A stretch of 64,000 bases of DNA from JAQBVV01 sp965249205 (GTDB taxonomy: Bacteria; Acidobacteriota; Vicinamibacteria; Vicinamibacterales; UBA2999): positions 1,736,001-1,800,000 of the forward strand of contig CBDFLL010000006.1 in NCBI GenBank assembly GCA_965249205.1, in the 5' to 3' direction. The translations under genes were made by a program, and so were the position numbers. A model generated the notes under the pieces. That model did no database searches, was not told the DNA's origin, and saw nothing but the letters and a program-made list of their open reading frames with translations. This document shows, piece after piece, positions 33,179-43,831 of this stretch (positions are counted from its first letter, which is position 1; every line of letters begins with the position of its first letter).

Positions 33179-35481
33179 GCGATGTCAGCGAGGGAGTCCG
33201 CGAGAAAGACGTCGTGTGCGGAATGCAGGTCGATCCCGCGAGCGCCGCAGCGACCCTCGACTACAACGGCAGGACGTACTACTTCTGTGGGAAAGGGTGC
33301 CGCGATCGCTTTGTCGCAGATCCCGGGGCCTTCCTCCGCCCCGCCCGTCCAGTTGTAGCGGCTGTACCAGGCGCCACATACACGTGCCCGATGCATCCCG
33401 AGGTCATTCGGGACCACCCTGACCCCTGCCCGCTGTGCGGCATGGCGCTCGAGCCGCGCGTGGCCTCGCTCGACGAGGGTCCCACCCCCGAGCTGATCGA
33501 CATGACACGGAGGGTTTGGATTGCTGGCGTGCTCGCGGCGCCGGTGACGCTCATGGCCATGGCCGACATGGTGGTTGGCCAAGGTGCGGGTGGTCGCATC
33601 GACCCGCGTTGGACCAACTGGCTCGGCCTGGCACTCGCGACGCCGGTGGTCTGGTGGGCGGGCTGGCCATTCTTTGAACGCGGGTGGGCGTCGCTGGTGC
33701 ATCGCAGCCCCAACATGTTCACGCTCATTGCTCTTGGTGTGGGCACCGCGTACACCTACTCAGCGATCGCCACGGTCGCCCCGCGACTCTTTCCGACCGG
33801 CTTCCTCATGGGCGGCGTCATCGAGGCGTACTTCGACACCGCTGTCGTCGTGACGGTGCTCGTGCTACTCGGGCAGGTGCTGGAACTGCGCGCCCGTAGC
33901 CGAACAGGCGCGGCGATCAAAGCCTTACTCGGTCTGGCACCAAAGACCGCGCGTCGCGTCAGAGACGGTGTAGAGACAGATGTTCCGCTGGCAGAAGTCG
34001 GGGTTGGTGATCTGCTGCGTGTTCGACCGGGTGCCAGGGTTCCGGTCGACGGCGTCGTCACTGAAGGGCACACCTCAATTGACGAATCGATGGTGACGGG
34101 CGAGCCGGTGCCGATGGAGAAGTTGGCGGGAAGCCCGGTCACCGGTGGCACGGTCAATGGCACGGGTACGGTGCTGATGCGCGCCGAGCGCGTCGGCGGC
34201 GACACGTTGCTGGCTCAGATTGTGCGCATGGTCAGCGACGCGCAGCGCAGCCGTGCACCGATCCAAAGGCTGGCCGACCGTGTCTCAGCCTACTTCGTGC
34301 CAGCGGTGGTCGTGGTGGCGGTCGGGGCATTCGTCGCGTGGAGCACATGGGGGCCCGAGCCTCGCTTCGCGTTGGCGCTGGTGTCGGCCGTCGCCGTGCT
34401 CATCATTGCGTGTCCGTGCGCGCTGGGCCTGGCCACTCCGATGGCGATCATGGTCGGGACCGGCCAGGGCGCGCAGGCGGGCGTGCTGATCAAGAACGCC
34501 GAGGCGCTCGAGCGTCTGGAGCGTGTCGACACCATCGTGATCGACAAGACCGGCACGTTGTCGGAAGGCAGGCCGACGCTTGCCGGAGTTGTAGCGGCCG
34601 AGGGTTTGGATGAGCACGAGATTCTTCGATACGCGGCGGGTCTCGAACTCGGCAGCGAGCACCCGCTTGCCAGCGCCATCATCGCGGGCGCGCGCGGCCG
34701 CGGCGTGGACGTGCCAGCCGCGACAGCGTTCCAATCCCACACCGGACGGGGCGTCGCCGGGAGCGTGCTCGGCCGGAACGTGGTGCTCGGGAACGGGGCA
34801 CTGATGCAGGAACTGGCGATCGACGTACGCGCGCTGGCGGCGCGTGCGGAGGCGCAACGGCAGGAAGGCTGGACTGTCGTGTTCCTCGGGATCGACGGCC
34901 GTGCCGCCGGATTTGTGGGCGTGAGCGACGCGATCAAGGCATCCACGCCGGAAGCCATCGCGATGCTGCATGACGAAGGACTGCGCATCATCATGCTCAC
35001 GGGGGACAATCGGACAACCGCCGACGCCGTCGCGCGGCGTTTGGGCCTGGATGACGTGCGAGCTGACGTCCTGCCAGCGCAGAAGCGGGATGTCGTCCGG
35101 CAACTGCAGGAGGAAGGACGTGTGGTCGCCATGGCGGGCGATGGCATCAACGACGCGCCGGCCCTCGCGGCAGCCGACGTCGGTATCGCGATGGGCACCG
35201 GTACCGATGTCGCGATGGAGAGTGCGGGCATTACGCTGGTCAGAGGCGATCTGCGGGGCATCGCTCGAGCGCGCCGACTGAGTCGGGCGACCATGCGGAA
35301 TGTGCGTCAGAATCTCTTTCTCGCGTTTGTTTACAATGCCGTCGGCGTCCCCGTTGCCGCAGGTGTGCTGTATCCTCCGTTAGGGTTGCTCGTGAGCCCG
35401 ATCTGGGCGAGCGTGGCGATGACACTGAGCTCCGTTTCGGTGATCGGAAACGCGCTGAGGCTGCGTCGAGTGCAGCTATAA
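33175..35481 (+). CDS. Copper/silver-type P1B ATPase with YHS and heavy-metal-binding domains
   Basis: 768 aa. The N-terminus has a YHS domain (VVCGMQVDPASAAATLDY...YYFCGKGC, about 12-50) and a metal-binding module (YTCPMHPEV...PCPLCGMAL, about 68-90). The ATPase core follows: TGEPVPMEK, the CPC transport motif in IACPCALGLATP, phosphorylation DKTGT, ATP-site SEHPLA, TGDN and GDGINDAPALAAADVG. CPC plus the MHP/CGM modules indicate Cu+ or Ag+ export. The start ATG overlaps the TauE stop. The barrel protein and cytochrome c follow. Confidence 0.95.
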   Translation: MSDVSEGVREKDVVCGMQVDPASAAATLDYNGRTYYFCGKGCRDRFVADPGAFLRPARPVVAAVPGATYTCPMHPEVIRDHPDPCPLCGMALEPRVASLDEGPTPELIDMTRRVWIAGVLAAPVTLMAMADMVVGQGAGGRIDPRWTNWLGLALATPVVWWAGWPFFERGWASLVHRSPNMFTLIALGVGTAYTYSAIATVAPRLFPTGFLMGGVIEAYFDTAVVVTVLVLLGQVLELRARSRTGAAIKALLGLAPKTARRVRDGVETDVPLAEVGVGDLLRVRPGARVPVDGVVTEGHTSIDESMVTGEPVPMEKLAGSPVTGGTVNGTGTVLMRAERVGGDTLLAQIVRMVSDAQRSRAPIQRLADRVSAYFVPAVVVVAVGAFVAWSTWGPEPRFALALVSAVAVLIIACPCALGLATPMAIMVGTGQGAQAGVLIKNAEALERLERVDTIVIDKTGTLSEGRPTLAGVVAAEGLDEHEILRYAAGLELGSEHPLASAIIAGARGRGVDVPAATAFQSHTGRGVAGSVLGRNVVLGNGALMQELAIDVRALAARAEAQRQEGWTVVFLGIDGRAAGFVGVSDAIKASTPEAIAMLHDEGLRIIMLTGDNRTTADAVARRLGLDDVRADVLPAQKRDVVRQLQEEGRVVAMAGDGINDAPALAAADVGIAMGTGTDVAMESAGITLVRGDLRGIARARRLSRATMRNVRQNLFLAFVYNAVGVPVAAGVLYPPLGLLVSPIWASVAMTLSSVSVIGNALRLRRVQL

Positions 35482-35493
35482 GGACGTGTCGCC

Positions 35494-36903
35494 ATGGGAC
35501 ACAGGCGTGAGGAGCCACAGTCGTCGGGCGCATCGTCTCACTATCGAATAACGCGGCACATACGCTGCGTGCTGGTAGTGGCGTTGACGGTGGTAGCTGT
35601 ACCGTGTGCGATGGCAGGACCGCAGCAGCCGGAGAGTCCGGACCCACACGAGCACACAGTACAAGCGCCGCAGGACGATCACGTGCTGCCGGCGCAGATG
35701 CATGATGCCGTTGGCGCATCAGGGATCCGCATGCGCGAGGCCTCGGGTACTTCGTGGCTCCCAGATGTCACACCGATGTACGGCCTCCATCGCACGTTCG
35801 GTGCGTGGGACCTGATGCTGCACGGAAACGCCTTCGTCCAGTTTCTGCACGAGTCTGCCCCGGAACACCGGGGGGCCTCGCAGACCGGCAGCATCAACTG
35901 GGCGATGGCGATGGCGCGGCGGCCGCTTGCGGGTGGGTGGGCTGGCTTCCGCTCGATGATCAGCCTCGAGCCGCTGACCATCCCTGGCTGTGGGTATCCG
36001 GATCTGCTGGCGACCGGTGAGTTGTGCGACGGCGACAACATCCACGATAAGCAACACCCGCACGATCTGTTCATGGAGGTGTCCGCGCAGTTCGATCGGC
36101 CGCTCACCCAGGGGCTGCGCTGGCAGGTATACGGCGCGCTGGTGGGTGAGCCCGCCTTAGGCCCCTCGGGGTTTCCGCATCGCGTGTCCGCGATGCCGAA
36201 TCCGATTGCGCCGATCACGCATCACTGGCTCGACGCCACGCACATTTCGTTCGGTGTCGTCACGACGGGCGTGTACGGCGGGCGGTGGAAGGCTGAAACA
36301 TCGGTCTTCAATGGCCGGGAGCCCGATGAGGCGCGGTACGACATGGATTTCGGACGACTGGACTCGGTTGCGGGCCGTGTCTCGTTCCTGCCGACAAGGG
36401 CGCTCGCGTTGCAGGTGTCCGCCGGACGACTGGAGGCTGCTGAACTGGAGTTCCCGGGCGGTCCCGCGCTGGATGTGGTGCGCATCACATCGTCGGCGAC
36501 CTATCACCGGATGTTCGGAGGTCAGCGCCTGTGGGCAACCACCGTTGCCTGGGGCGCCAACCGTGAAGAGGGCGAAACGACGCACGGCGTCCTGCTCGAA
36601 TCGGCGCTCAGCGTGTCGAATCGTGACGTCTGGTTCGGTCGCGTGGAAGTGAACGGCAAACCGGCGCATGACCTGCACATCCACGAGTCCACGTCGGTCT
36701 TCACCGTTGGCAAGGTGCAATCCGGCTACACGCGCTATCTCGATGCTCGCCACGGAGTGCAGCCCGGCATCGGCGGATTCGTGTCGGCAGCACTCGTTCC
36801 CCGGGCGTTGCAGCCGCGCTATGGTGGTGTCGGCGTCGGGTTTGGTGTGTTTCTGACGTTGCGATCCTCCGAGCATCTGATGATGCCGGGGCCGGGTTCA
36901 TGA
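35494..36903 (+). CDS. Exported barrel-like protein of a copper operon, unknown function
   Basis: 469 aa with an extended N-terminus and signal sequence (hydrophobic 24-42, ending CAMA). A His-rich segment follows (PDPHEHTVQAPQDDHVLPAQMHD). The remainder has repeated amphipathic strands and the stretch NIHDKQHPHDLFMEVSAQF, resembling an outer-membrane porin-like barrel. No enzyme domain was recognised. It lies 12 bases after the copper-type ATPase gene and overlaps the cytochrome c gene (ATGA), which suggests a part in metal efflux or detoxification. Confidence 0.7.
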   Translation: MGHRREEPQSSGASSHYRITRHIRCVLVVALTVVAVPCAMAGPQQPESPDPHEHTVQAPQDDHVLPAQMHDAVGASGIRMREASGTSWLPDVTPMYGLHRTFGAWDLMLHGNAFVQFLHESAPEHRGASQTGSINWAMAMARRPLAGGWAGFRSMISLEPLTIPGCGYPDLLATGELCDGDNIHDKQHPHDLFMEVSAQFDRPLTQGLRWQVYGALVGEPALGPSGFPHRVSAMPNPIAPITHHWLDATHISFGVVTTGVYGGRWKAETSVFNGREPDEARYDMDFGRLDSVAGRVSFLPTRALALQVSAGRLEAAELEFPGGPALDVVRITSSATYHRMFGGQRLWATTVAWGANREEGETTHGVLLESALSVSNRDVWFGRVEVNGKPAHDLHIHESTSVFTVGKVQSGYTRYLDARHGVQPGIGGFVSAALVPRALQPRYGGVGVGFGVFLTLRSSEHLMMPGPGS

Positions 36904-37481
36904 GCAGAATCGCCTCCATGCTCCTGATAGTCCTGGTGACCCTCTGTGGCCTCGCGGCGGCCGGATTCCTGTATGTCAGGAGCACAGGTCTGGTTGCGCG
37001 TATGGAGCCAGGCGCCCTTGAGACGCGGATTGCGCGGGCTGTGCGGTCGGTTGCTGTTCCGGAGGATGTCCGCGAGCAACCGAACCCGGTGCCGGCTGGT
37101 CCTGAAGGCCTGGCCGACGCTCGCGCCCACTACGCGGACCACTGCGCGGTGTGCCACGCCAATGACGGCAGCGGCGAGACCCCGATGGGGCAAACCATGT
37201 GGCCGAAGGCCCCCGACATGCGCCTCGCCGCGACGCAGGATTTGACCGACGGCGAGTTGTTCTGGATCATCGAAAACGGCATTCGGTTCACTGGAATGCC
37301 TGGGTGGGGCACCAATACTCCGGCAGGTGAGCAAGCCAGCTGGCATCTGGTCCACTTCGTCAGGCACCTTCCCGAGATCAGCCAGGCCGAGCTTGAGGAG
37401 ATAGACACGCTCATTCCGCGTTCCGAAGCTGATATTCGGCAGGAGATTGAGGAGGAACGGTTTCTCCGGGGAGAGGATTAG
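36900..37481 (+). CDS. Membrane-anchored cytochrome c
   Basis: 193 aa. An N-terminal membrane anchor (about 5-27) is followed by a single class-I haem domain with CAVCH (near residue 82) and a distal Met ligand candidate in FTGMPGWG, as in c-type dehydrogenase partners. The C-terminus is acidic. The start overlaps the barrel gene's stop, making it the last gene of the TauE-ATPase-barrel-cytochrome unit. A periplasmic redox role linked to copper is inferred from position only. Confidence 0.87.
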   Translation: MSRIASMLLIVLVTLCGLAAAGFLYVRSTGLVARMEPGALETRIARAVRSVAVPEDVREQPNPVPAGPEGLADARAHYADHCAVCHANDGSGETPMGQTMWPKAPDMRLAATQDLTDGELFWIIENGIRFTGMPGWGTNTPAGEQASWHLVHFVRHLPEISQAELEEIDTLIPRSEADIRQEIEEERFLRGED

Positions 37482-37540
37482 GCGCCTCTGGGACCGCTCA
37501 TTCCGACACATAGACACCCTTGACCTCTTCTGACGAAGAA

Positions 37541-37583
37541 TTCAGAATCTCTTCAGGGTCGGACAGGCCGGTTTCTGTACAAT
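37541..37583 (+). promoter_or_regulatory. Direct repeat TTCAG-N6-TTCAG with TACAAT -10, ahead of His-rich exported gene
   Basis: TTCAG at 37541-37545 and 37552-37556, 11 bases apart, precede TACAAT at 37578-37583 by about the length of a -35 spacer. The repeat therefore overlaps the -35 position, as in activator-dependent OmpR/PhoB-type promoters. The context (AATTCAGAA...TCTTCAGG) closely matches 30061-30080. Confidence 0.5.
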
Positions 37584-37648
37584 AGGGACAGGTAAGACCA
37601 AACGGGGTGTCTCGAGCGCGTCGCACTACGCTTGAGAGGGAGAAGGAT

Positions 37649-37978
37649 ATGAAACGGACTTGGGTTGCCGCCATTGCGTTGATCGTGGCCTTCGCGTTGC
37701 CGTCTGTGGTGTTTGCCCATGCGGGGCACCCTCACCGGTTTATGGGCACCGTGTCAGCTGTGCAGGCCGAACAGATCGAGATCGAAATGAAGGACGGCAA
37801 GGTGGTCACGTTCGCGCTCGACGAGAAGACGATTTATCGTCAGGGCAAGACGAAGGTTGTCGGGAAGCTCCCGCAGGTTGGCCAGCGTGTCGTCGTCAGT
37901 GCGATGGAAGTCGAGGAAGGCCAGACGATGACGGCTGAGACCGTGCAGTTGCCGGTCCCGGCCAGGGCGTCTCGGTAA
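37649..37978 (+). CDS. Small exported protein, DUF5666-like, His-rich mature N-terminus
   Basis: 109 aa. The signal peptide (about 1-23) ends VFA and the mature chain begins HAGHPHRFMG, a plausible metal-binding start. The rest is an OB-like fold (GTVSAVQAEQIEIEMKDGK, TKVVGKLPQVGQRVVVSAM). The start ATG at 37649 follows AGGGAGAAGG. It has its own promoter with a TTCAG direct repeat, so it is probably separate from the upstream copper operon but functionally linked by location. Confidence 0.75.
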   Translation: MKRTWVAAIALIVAFALPSVVFAHAGHPHRFMGTVSAVQAEQIEIEMKDGKVVTFALDEKTIYRQGKTKVVGKLPQVGQRVVVSAMEVEEGQTMTAETVQLPVPARASR

Positions 37979-37986
37979 GCGTCCGC

Positions 37987-38217
37987 TCAGTTCATCGAGC
38001 AGGCGCCGGGGCCGCGCGGGTCACCGCAGCGGCCGCATCCACCCGGCGCGCCCATCGTCGGCGCGCCCTCTGAACCCCCAGCTCGCGCAGCAAACACCGA
38101 GAATCTGCGCTCAAGCGCTGTTCCGTGGCAGGAGGGGCACTCCGGCAACTCGCTTGCGCGCACCAGCACTTCAAACTGCGTTTCACACGTCTGACAGGCG
38201 TATTCATAGAGCGGCAT
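37987..38217 (-). CDS. FmdB-family zinc-ribbon protein
   Basis: 76 aa. The start MPLYEYACQTCETQFEVLV is the hallmark of FmdB/CxxC_CxxC_SSSS putative regulators. Zinc ligands are CQTC (8-11) and CPSC (27-30), with two additional CxxC-like groups (GGCGRCGD) near the C-terminus. The function is unproven. Convergent with the His-rich exported gene; the upstream region contains two miniature repeats. Confidence 0.88.
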   Translation of the reverse strand: MPLYEYACQTCETQFEVLVRASELPECPSCHGTALERRFSVFAARAGGSEGAPTMGAPGGCGRCGDPRGPGACSMN

Positions 38218-38310
38218 GTTGACCACGATCATAGCCGACCTCCGCGCACCGGCGCACCCCGCGGGCCCGCAGGGAACGGCCTGGCCCGGTTGAATCGCGT
38301 CTCCGAACGC

Positions 38311-38420
38311 CTAGCGCGTTTTCGGGTTCTTCATAGCAACGAACAGCATGTGGCGCACGTACTGGTAGCCCGAGGCCGTAGCACATCCGAGTACTACGGA
38401 CAACTCGAAAACGCGCCTAG
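38311..38420. repeat. Miniature inverted-repeat element, CTAGCGCGTTTTCG type
   Basis: 110 bases with inverted ends: CTAGCGCGTTTTCGGGTT at 38311-38328 and AACTCGAAAACGCGCCTAG at 38402-38420. CTAG sits at both extremities. No coding capacity. This end sequence differs from the GATTTCA type at 38531, so it represents a separate family occupying the same kind of site. Confidence 0.7.
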
Positions 38421-38502
38421 AGCGCTCTTCAGATAGCCCTTGTACTGACCGGGCGAGTCTGGGTACTTCGCTACGCACTACTGGAGCGCTTCGGTCCTGA
38501 CG

Positions 38503-38526
38503 AATGCCGTAACGATTTTCGGCATT
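38503..38526. other. Hairpin AATGCCG-N10-CGGCATT
   Basis: A 7-bp perfect stem with a 10-base loop lies between the two miniature elements, upstream of typA and of the oppositely transcribed fmdB-like gene. It has no following T run and is not a clear terminator; it may be the end of another repeat or a regulatory hairpin. Confidence 0.3.
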
Positions 38527-38530
38527 GCGG

Positions 38531-38635
38531 CTAGCGCGGATTTCACTTCTACCTGGCAGGGTCGCAGTGCCCCCGCGGGCAGGAGGAATTGATTGCGGTC
38601 ATTCGGGAGTTGCGCGCTCATGAAATCCGCGCTAC
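38531..38635. repeat. Miniature element type B, copy B
   Basis: 105 bases with ends CTAGCGCGGATTTCA (38531-38545) and TGAAATCCGCGCTAC (38621-38635). The inner blocks TACCTGGCAGGG and GATTGCGG...TGCGCGCTCA recur in copy C at 60311-61752. It lies immediately upstream of the typA promoter and might affect its expression. Confidence 0.75.
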
Positions 38636-38683
38636 TCGAACCCACACGGTCACGAAAAGCGCTGTGCCTGACCTGCGACGACC

Positions 38684-38689
38684 TATACT
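38684..38689 (+). promoter_or_regulatory. Candidate -10 element (TATACT) of leaderless typA
   Basis: TATACT ends six bases before the typA ATG, as at 14869. There is no room for a standard ribosome-binding site after a start at the usual distance. Confidence 0.45.
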
Positions 38690-38695
38690 GGTGAG

Positions 38696-40531
<1,836 letters not shown>

Positions 40532-40557
40532 CCTAAACTTAGATAGAGTCGTGATCA

Positions 40558-43329
40558 TTGTGTGCTCCAACCGAGACAGTCGCCTTGGCTACGCGGTCTT
40601 GCACTATGGGTGACAGATACGATGCGGCTGAATCAACGAGTGTTACCAATCACTCCAGTCTGCTCCGACCCCGACGGAGAGCAGGTTTGCACTCGGGGCT
40701 TCTAGCGCTCCAGGTAGCCGTGTGTCTGGTCGTGCTGCTCTTCCCACTAGCTGCTCAGGTGGGCGCACAAACATCGGCCGCGCCCATCCATGGTCAGGTC
40801 AGGACCGTGCGTGCGTCTCGCGTCACCATGCCCGTGGCGATCGACGGCAGGCTGGATGACGACGCCTGGACCGGCCTCACACCCGTCAGCGATTTCCTGC
40901 AGCGCGAACCAGACGAGGGGCGGCCGGCGACCGAGGCCACCGAAGTGAGGGTCGGGTTCGATGACGACGCTCTCTACGTCGGTGTTCGGCTCTTTGACCG
41001 CGAACCGTCCACCATCGTGCGCCGGCTCACACGCCGGGACGCCGGGGCCAACTCCGACACGCTCAAGGTCTACCTCGATCCCTTCCTCGATCACCGTACG
41101 GGTGTGATGTTCGAGGTGAGCGCCGCGGGCGTACAGCGCGACGCGCTGATCTACGACGACAGTCGCGTCGATAGCACGTGGGATGCCGTGTGGTACTCGG
41201 CTGTTGGTCAGGATGCGGAGAGTTGGACGGTTGAGCTCCGAATCCCGTTTTCCCAGCTGCGCTTTGCCACGTCGACGGGCCAGACGTGGGGGATCCAGGT
41301 GGTCCGCTACATCCACCGGAAGGCCGAAGAGCCGTGGCTCGAACTCGTCCCCAAGGACGCCAATTGGCTGGCATCACGGATGGCGCATCTGACGGGCCTC
41401 GACGGAATCCGCTCCGGTAGTAACCTGGAACTGCTGCCCTACTTCACCTCACGGGCGAGCTTCGTCGCACCGAGGCGGGGGGATCCCTTCAACGACGGGT
41501 CGCGCTATCTGGGCAGCGCGGGACTGGACCTCAAGTGGGGCGCCACGAGCAACATCACACTCGATGCCACCGCGCGCCCAGATTTCGGGCAGGTGGAAGT
41601 CGATCCATCGGTCGTGAATCTCACCGAGTTCGAGACGTTCTTCGAGGAGAAGCGCCCGTTCTTCCTGGAGGGATCCCAGATCTTCCGCCCGATGGCGGGG
41701 GACACCTTGTTCTACTCCCGTCGGATCGGGCGCGCGCCTCAGCTGAGGGCCGGAGGCGAATTTTCAGAGGCTGTCGATGGCACGACCATCCTCGGTGCGA
41801 CGAAACTGACGGGGCGCACCAACGCTGGCTGGAGCTTCGGACTGCTGGACGCGGTGACCAGCCGGGAGCTCGCGGCAACCTCCAGCGGCGGCGTGCAGTC
41901 GAGAGTCGAGGTCGAACCTCTCACGAACTATCTTGTTGGACGGATCAGGAGGGACGGCCGGTTCGGAGGATTCGGGAGCATGGCGACGGCCACGAATCGC
42001 CGGCTTCAAACACAAGAGCTGCAGAACACACTGGCGCGCCAGGCCTATACGGTCAGCGGGGACGGCTATCTGTATCTCGATCCACGGCGAGATTGGATAC
42101 TCTCCGGCCAGGTGGCAGCGAGCCGTCTGGATGGTGACCCATCCGTCGTCCTGAGACAGCAGCGGTCGTCGCGCCGGTACTACCAGCGCCCCGACGCCGA
42201 CCACGTGGAACTCGATCCGACGGCGACGTCCCTACGCGGATGGACCACCGAGCTCGCGTTGGAACGCAACAGCGGAACGTGGCGAATCGACGCGACGGCC
42301 TCGGCCACGAGCCCAGGTTTCGAGATGAACGACCTCGGATTCCAGCGCCGCGCCGACCGCATCGGCACGAACGTCCAGTTGAGCTGGACACGCGCCACCC
42401 CCGATCGCTGGACGCGGGATCGCTCGCTCTGGGTTTCGAAATCGAACGAGTGGAACTTTGGCCGCCAGGAGCAGCAGGACTCGTGGGCGGCAGGAGCCAG
42501 CGCCACCTTTCTCAACTACTGGTATGCGAACGGGAGTCTGTCGGTTGACCTCAGCACGCTCGATGACCATCTGACAAGAGGTGGCCCACTCGCAGCATCG
42601 CCCGCCACGCGAGGCATCGACTTCGCCGTCGGCACCGATTCCCGGAAGACACTCTCGGTCTGGTTCGGACCCGGCTACTCTACCGATGAGGCGGGCGGCA
42701 ACGGTGCGTATTTCTCATCCAGGGTGGACTTCAGGCCATCGCCAAGATTCGCCGCCTCGGTGGGGCCATCTTTCTCGCGGTACCGCACTGCGGCTCTGCT
42801 CCTCACAGCGGTGCCTGACCCGCTGGCCACCGACACGTTTGGGCACCGGTATGTCTTCGCCGAGATCGATCAACGGAACATCTCGCTGACGACGCGGCTG
42901 GATCTGACGCTCACACCGAGGTTGTCAATGCAACTGTACGTCGAACCTTTCCTGGGAACCGGCCGCTACGACACCTTCAAGGAATTCCTCCGGCCGCGCG
43001 CGTTCACGTTCGCGAAGTACGGTCAGCAGCGAGGCACGATTGTGGCGGAAGAGTCAGGGGATGAATACGTGGTCGACCCCGACGGGCCCGGGCCCGTCGC
43101 GCCGTTCACCATCACGAACCCAGACTTCAACGCGAAGTCGCTGACCGCCAAGGCTGTCCTTCGTTGGGAGTGGCGGCCAGGGTCCACGTTCTACTTCGTG
43201 TGGACTCAGCAGCGCTACGACGACGCCGACGCCGGGAACCCACGATTCGGTCCCGACGCAGGCCGCCTGTTCGCCGCGCCGGCCGACGACGTGTTCATGA
43301 TAAAGGCGTCGTACTGGCTGGGACGCTGA
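40558..43329 (+). CDS. Exported CBM9-like / DUF5916 barrel protein
   Basis: Up to 923 aa. A hydrophobic signal segment (about 47-70, ending VGAQ) is followed by a CBM9-like sugar-binding domain (PVAIDGRLDDDAWTGLTPVSDF start, about 90-270) and a long DUF5916 region (about 290-923) rich in beta strands and ending with the aromatic KASYWLGR, as in outer-membrane barrels. The start is unclear: TTG at 40558, or ATG at 40606 which shortens the leader by 16 residues. A function in glycan uptake or sensing is inferred from the fold only. Convergent with the glycan cluster. Confidence 0.82.
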   Translation: MCAPTETVALATRSCTMGDRYDAAESTSVTNHSSLLRPRRRAGLHSGLLALQVAVCLVVLLFPLAAQVGAQTSAAPIHGQVRTVRASRVTMPVAIDGRLDDDAWTGLTPVSDFLQREPDEGRPATEATEVRVGFDDDALYVGVRLFDREPSTIVRRLTRRDAGANSDTLKVYLDPFLDHRTGVMFEVSAAGVQRDALIYDDSRVDSTWDAVWYSAVGQDAESWTVELRIPFSQLRFATSTGQTWGIQVVRYIHRKAEEPWLELVPKDANWLASRMAHLTGLDGIRSGSNLELLPYFTSRASFVAPRRGDPFNDGSRYLGSAGLDLKWGATSNITLDATARPDFGQVEVDPSVVNLTEFETFFEEKRPFFLEGSQIFRPMAGDTLFYSRRIGRAPQLRAGGEFSEAVDGTTILGATKLTGRTNAGWSFGLLDAVTSRELAATSSGGVQSRVEVEPLTNYLVGRIRRDGRFGGFGSMATATNRRLQTQELQNTLARQAYTVSGDGYLYLDPRRDWILSGQVAASRLDGDPSVVLRQQRSSRRYYQRPDADHVELDPTATSLRGWTTELALERNSGTWRIDATASATSPGFEMNDLGFQRRADRIGTNVQLSWTRATPDRWTRDRSLWVSKSNEWNFGRQEQQDSWAAGASATFLNYWYANGSLSVDLSTLDDHLTRGGPLAASPATRGIDFAVGTDSRKTLSVWFGPGYSTDEAGGNGAYFSSRVDFRPSPRFAASVGPSFSRYRTAALLLTAVPDPLATDTFGHRYVFAEIDQRNISLTTRLDLTLTPRLSMQLYVEPFLGTGRYDTFKEFLRPRAFTFAKYGQQRGTIVAEESGDEYVVDPDGPGPVAPFTITNPDFNAKSLTAKAVLRWEWRPGSTFYFVWTQQRYDDADAGNPRFGPDAGRLFAAPADDVFMIKASYWLGR

Positions 43330-43378
43330 TCCGCCAGGCTAAAGAACATCTCCTATTCGAGATACGGCGATTCGACGA

Positions 43379-43831
43379 TCAGCGTGGCGCGAAGACACAT
43401 GTCTCAAGGCTGCGACGGCCCAGGGAGACCGGCGTCCACTGCTCCCGACATGGCTCGACCGGCAGCCTCACGAGGCCCGTGCGCCAGCGCCAGGCGCAGC
43501 GGGGCAGATAAAAGGCTTGCCACAGCCAGCGGTGAAGCGCTGGCGATCGCAGGAACCTGACCTCGCAGCCGAGAATCTGGTGTCGTGCACGATGTACCGT
43601 GGGCTTCAGCGAGACTTGGTACCAGGTCACATCGCCGACCTCCCGTTGAATCGAATCCACAAATGCGTGATTTCCGGATGCCGACGCCCAGGTCGTGGCG
43701 AAGAGCTCTTGAGTGACCCCGTAGTGCGGATAGAAGTCCTCGAACACGTCCGCCGCGTCGAAAAACGCAATGCGGGGCCTCGGTGGATTCGCCGCGTTGA
43801 GTAGCGGCAGGTCGCCCGACCACGTGTTCAC
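43379..43831 (-). pseudogene. Glycosyltransferase N-terminal fragment (truncated)
   Basis: The 150-aa product begins like a GT4-type transferase (RIAFFDAADVFEDFYPHYGV, then VDSIQREVGDVTWYQVSL, and HRWLWQAFYLPRCAWRWR), but homologous-looking sequence ends around 43480. The last 35 or so residues are unrelated in composition. The roughly 250 residues containing the nucleotide-sugar binding lobe are missing before the converging DUF5916 gene. Its start overlaps the GNAT gene's stop. It was presumably the last functional gene of the glycan cluster before a deletion. Confidence 0.72.
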
